From Motacilla alba alba (lineage: Eukaryota > Chordata > Aves > Passeriformes > Motacillidae): a stretch of DNA of 64,000 bases. A program made the position numbers and the translations under genes. The first letter of the stretch is position 1, and each line of letters starts with the position of its first letter. Of this stretch, positions 60,901 through 64,000 are shown piece by piece. The stretch is taken from contig NC_052018.1 in NCBI RefSeq assembly GCF_015832195.1, positions 52,203,666 through 52,267,665 of the forward strand, in the 5' to 3' direction. Below the pieces are notes generated by a model. That model was not told the DNA's origin and did no database searches. It saw only the letters and a list, made by a program, of their open reading frames with translations.

Positions 60901-63858
60901 GCTCAGTCATCTTTGTTACATAACTAACCATCTGAGTACAAAATAACATTTTTGGGTCTTTGTTAATTCTTGTCACTATGGTAGAGATGAGAATAGTGTT
61001 GAAAAAAAGAAAAAAATATCTCTGAGGAGTACAAGCTGAATTTAATTCCATGATAGTTTAATGAGAAGTCTTCCTTTGCCCCCATCTCTTGTTTTGTGTA
61101 TTTTAGGGTGAAGGGTTCCCTTTAAAATAGGTTTAATTTGAATGGCAAAGGGTGAGGGTAGTGAGATAATAGATCACACCCTTTTTAGTGTACAGCCTTC
61201 TGTCCCAACTAGGGTGCTGGCCAAACACTGTGGATTCATTAAGAAAGCAATTTCTAGTTCTCCATTTGGGCAGCATACAAGCTAAATGCATCAGTGATGG
61301 GAACTTTTTGTAGTATATTTATGGGATGACTAAGAACTTGTAAAAACTGGAGGAAGGCAATGCCCATGAAAGCAACACTTGAATTCCAGTATTTAGTGTT
61401 TTGTATAATGAGGGATTTTAAATCTGTAAGTGCCTTATTGCGTGAAACAAATGAAAGGTGTTCATACCCCTCTACAGAGCAATGTGGGAATTCCTGTTCT
61501 GTGGACTCCTACAGTTACGTTTAGCCAAAGTAATGAGTTTTGATTTGCTGAGAAAGTTGACAAATGTTATATTAGGGAAGAAGTTAGCCTATCATGAAAG
61601 TAATCTGGCATGCTTATTTTAATTCTGATGATCTCATTTCTGTGTTTTTTTTTAACTTGCTCTTTGCCCCCATCCCTCCCCCTGACTCTCATCTTCCTTC
61701 AGAAGATGCAGAAATGCATCTTAAGTTGTTAGAGTAAGTCTGGCTCCTCCAGCATAAGAAGCCATGGGTTTTCAGCCACTGAAAGAAATGCAGCCTGTTG
61801 GAGAGGAGAATTGAGCACAGCCTGTTGTGGCTGCACCTGCCAGCTCGGGGGCTCACTGGTGCCTTGTTCACCCTAATTGTTGGAGGTGGAAGTACCAAGG
61901 AATATGGCACATGGAGGTGCACTACATCTAGGCTGGGACTTCAAGCAGGTTGAGAGCATTACCCAACTGGAGCTAAGATATCCTGTCAGTACAAGTTGGT
62001 AACTCCTGTGGGGTGGGTATCTCGCTGGACGAAACCATCAATCAAGATGGTGGCGCAGCTCTGGGATCTCTGCCCAGCCCTTCACTGCAGGGTGGGAGGT
62101 GTGATCTGGAAAAGCATTACTCATTTTGCCATCTTCTGATAGCTTCAGAAGGGGTGTTGTGGGGTTTATTTCTTCTTACTTTCTTTTCCAGAAGACAGTG
62201 GAAGTTTACCCTCTAGGTTCTAAACTTACTAAAGGACCAGTTTGTTCTTACCAACATTGATGCCACTGTTGTCCACCTATTATTGAAGTCAGGAATAAGC
62301 TACTTTTCTAAAACTGCCTTGAATTTAATGAGCTTATGGGAGCAATTATCTGTCAAAAAAATATATAAAAGTTAATTATCAGAAGGAAATTGAGTTAATG
62401 GGGGGTGAGAAGAAAAATGATGCTTAGAAGGTTTTGTTTTTTATAGATCCATGATCACAAGATGGTTTTAATATGTTCAATTTCCTCCACTGGTAATTTG
62501 TAAAGGAAAGCAGGAGAAATTAAGATGAGTATCCCTTTGAACCTTTTGTTTTTCTGAAACTCTTGAGTTTTTCAGAACTGTAGGAGGGTTTTTTTTCCCA
62601 CCCTAGAGTTACTAATTGGTAATATAGCTGTCACATACTGTGAACTACTGTGACTCTTGAGTCAGGATTCAGATTGCATATCTAAGGTTTTGGTGATAGG
62701 GAATTTGATTTAGAGCCATACAGCAATAAAATTACAAGTGAATTATTACATATTAATGACTTTATTTCAGTATTATCTCAAAATTTAAAAATTTGATTCT
62801 TCTATAATCCATTAAATAGAAGATGCCATGTGTCAAAATATTCCTTCAACCTTATGAGTTACTGTTTCTTTTTACTAGTTATTTCCTTAAATGAATTTTT
62901 TTCTCTCCTAGAGCCAGCATTCACACAACCAAAATGCTGATAAGATTTCCCCATTATCTTTGTCTTGCATTTAGCTAGAAGTATATTTTCTGTTGCCTAG
63001 TATTGCAACATGGTCTTCATGCTGTAATAACTTGATAAAATATTCAGTAGTCTTGGGCAATATTTTACAAATAATTCATCTTCAAGTTGGTATTCTAAAT
63101 GTATACCAATAATCACTGTTGAGTGTGCTACCTATGTGGCTGCTTTAGTTCATGTCAATGTTTTTTAATAATTATTTCTTGCTACCCTCTTCAGAGTGCC
63201 TTTTCATTTAGGAGGTCTAAAAAGATGGTTCACTGAAGTCTTTTGTTGAATCTACCATAGTAATGTCTGATCTTTAAACTTGTCCTGATGAATGTATAAC
63301 TAAAATCTTTAAAAAGCTATAGTAGACACAGGTTGTGTATGCACATGTACATGCATGGATACAAGGGAAGGTATTCTGCCAATGTTTGTCCTGCTGGACA
63401 GGACCTATCGAAAGTAAGTGAATTTTTTAACAGTTTTATTTTCAAAATGTTACCTCACTAGTATTCAGTAGTAGATATGTCTCTGTATCGCTTCACTTTG
63501 CTAAATACAATCACGGTAGGCAGTTTAATTTTTAAAAGAATATGCGATGAATCTGGTGTTCGTATGAGACGGAATTTCGTAAGATAAAACTTACGGTACT
63601 TTGTTTCCTTTAAAGGCATTCCTTTCGCTTACACTGACATCCCAAGCCCCTGTTAGCAACAGACTGAAAAAGTGCTTCCCCATGATGAAATGGAAGAATG
63701 TAAAGTAGCGTTTGAATGCACTCCACCCATCTTAGAATCAATATTCAGAAATGGGGGCGGGGGGCAGTGGATTTGATTCATTGTGGGGAGACATACATTG
63801 TAGAGCTCGTTCACTTGCACACAAGGGGTTTTACAATGTCATCTAGTAATGTCTACCT

Positions 63859-63864
63859 AATAAA
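63859..63864 (+). terminator. RNF217: Candidate distal poly(A) signal of RNF217
   Basis: A canonical AATAAA is followed within about 30 nt by a T/G-containing stretch (ctgaatgtttaactctttc). It is the last strong signal in the window and would place cleavage near 63880. Confidence 0.5.
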
Positions 63865-64000
63865 GTTTTGAAAAAGAAAAATTAAATTGCCTGAATGTTT
63901 AACTCTTTCTTTAAGCAATTCTGTGCATGAAGGATAGTTGACAGTCTCCAAGGAGTCTTGTTAAATTTGTAATACTTCTTATGATATTTATATAAATCTT

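Larger units (their letters stand above)
54232..63880 (+). other. RNF217: Probable long RNF217 3' UTR
   Basis: After the stop there is no further gene up to a canonical AATAAA at 63859-63864, followed by T/G-rich sequence. RNF217 transcripts in mammals have long 3' UTRs as far as I recall, so a ~9.6 kb UTR is plausible. Internal candidate poly(A) signals include ATTAAA at 54709 and AATAAA at 55556, 56228, 56740, 56989, 59380 and 59706, so shorter forms are likely. An AU-rich ATTTATTTA lies at 54933-54941 and a T/G-rich tract at about 54450-54530. The UTR contains a 27-bp minisatellite. The true end is inferred, not seen. Confidence 0.55.

Overview
The window comes from a vertebrate nuclear genome, almost certainly a bird. 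It holds CR1 retrotransposon copies on both strands and one ~1 kb LTR of a type I associate with passerine and other neoavian genomes. The introns are long and AT-rich, and a GC-extreme CpG island sits at the 5' end. The single real gene I can support is RNF217, a RING1-IBR-RING2 (RBR) E3 ubiquitin ligase with a C-terminal membrane segment, on the + strand.

Layout: 1-184 is ordinary upstream DNA. About 185-1860 is a CpG island with the promoter, 5' UTR and exon 1. The six coding exons are 737-1372, 32452-32685, 39325-39489, 46746-46947, 51977-52048 and 54158-54231. All junctions are GT-AG and phase-consistent, and together they encode 460 residues. The introns are about 31.1, 6.6, 7.3, 5.0 and 2.1 kb. 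From 54232 to about 63880 is a probable, very long 3' UTR ending at an AATAAA at 63859. It contains a 27-bp minisatellite at 57677-57978.

The introns carry an ERV-type LTR (11591-12581, minus), four CR1 fragments (near 24.4, 40.0, 46.0 and 47.1 kb), a possible MIR-like SINE relic (4.37 kb), short tandem duplications, low-complexity tracts and some clean hairpins. I see no second protein-coding gene, tRNA, rRNA or CRISPR array. The many short open frames in introns and the UTR look like chance or repeat-derived frames.

I found no previously undescribed multi-gene system. The most interesting points are regulatory: upstream AUGs that include one overlapping the RNF217 start, a UGUGUG-rich minisatellite inside the presumed 3' UTR, a strong 13-bp hairpin in intron 1, and an isolated CpG-rich patch in intron 3.
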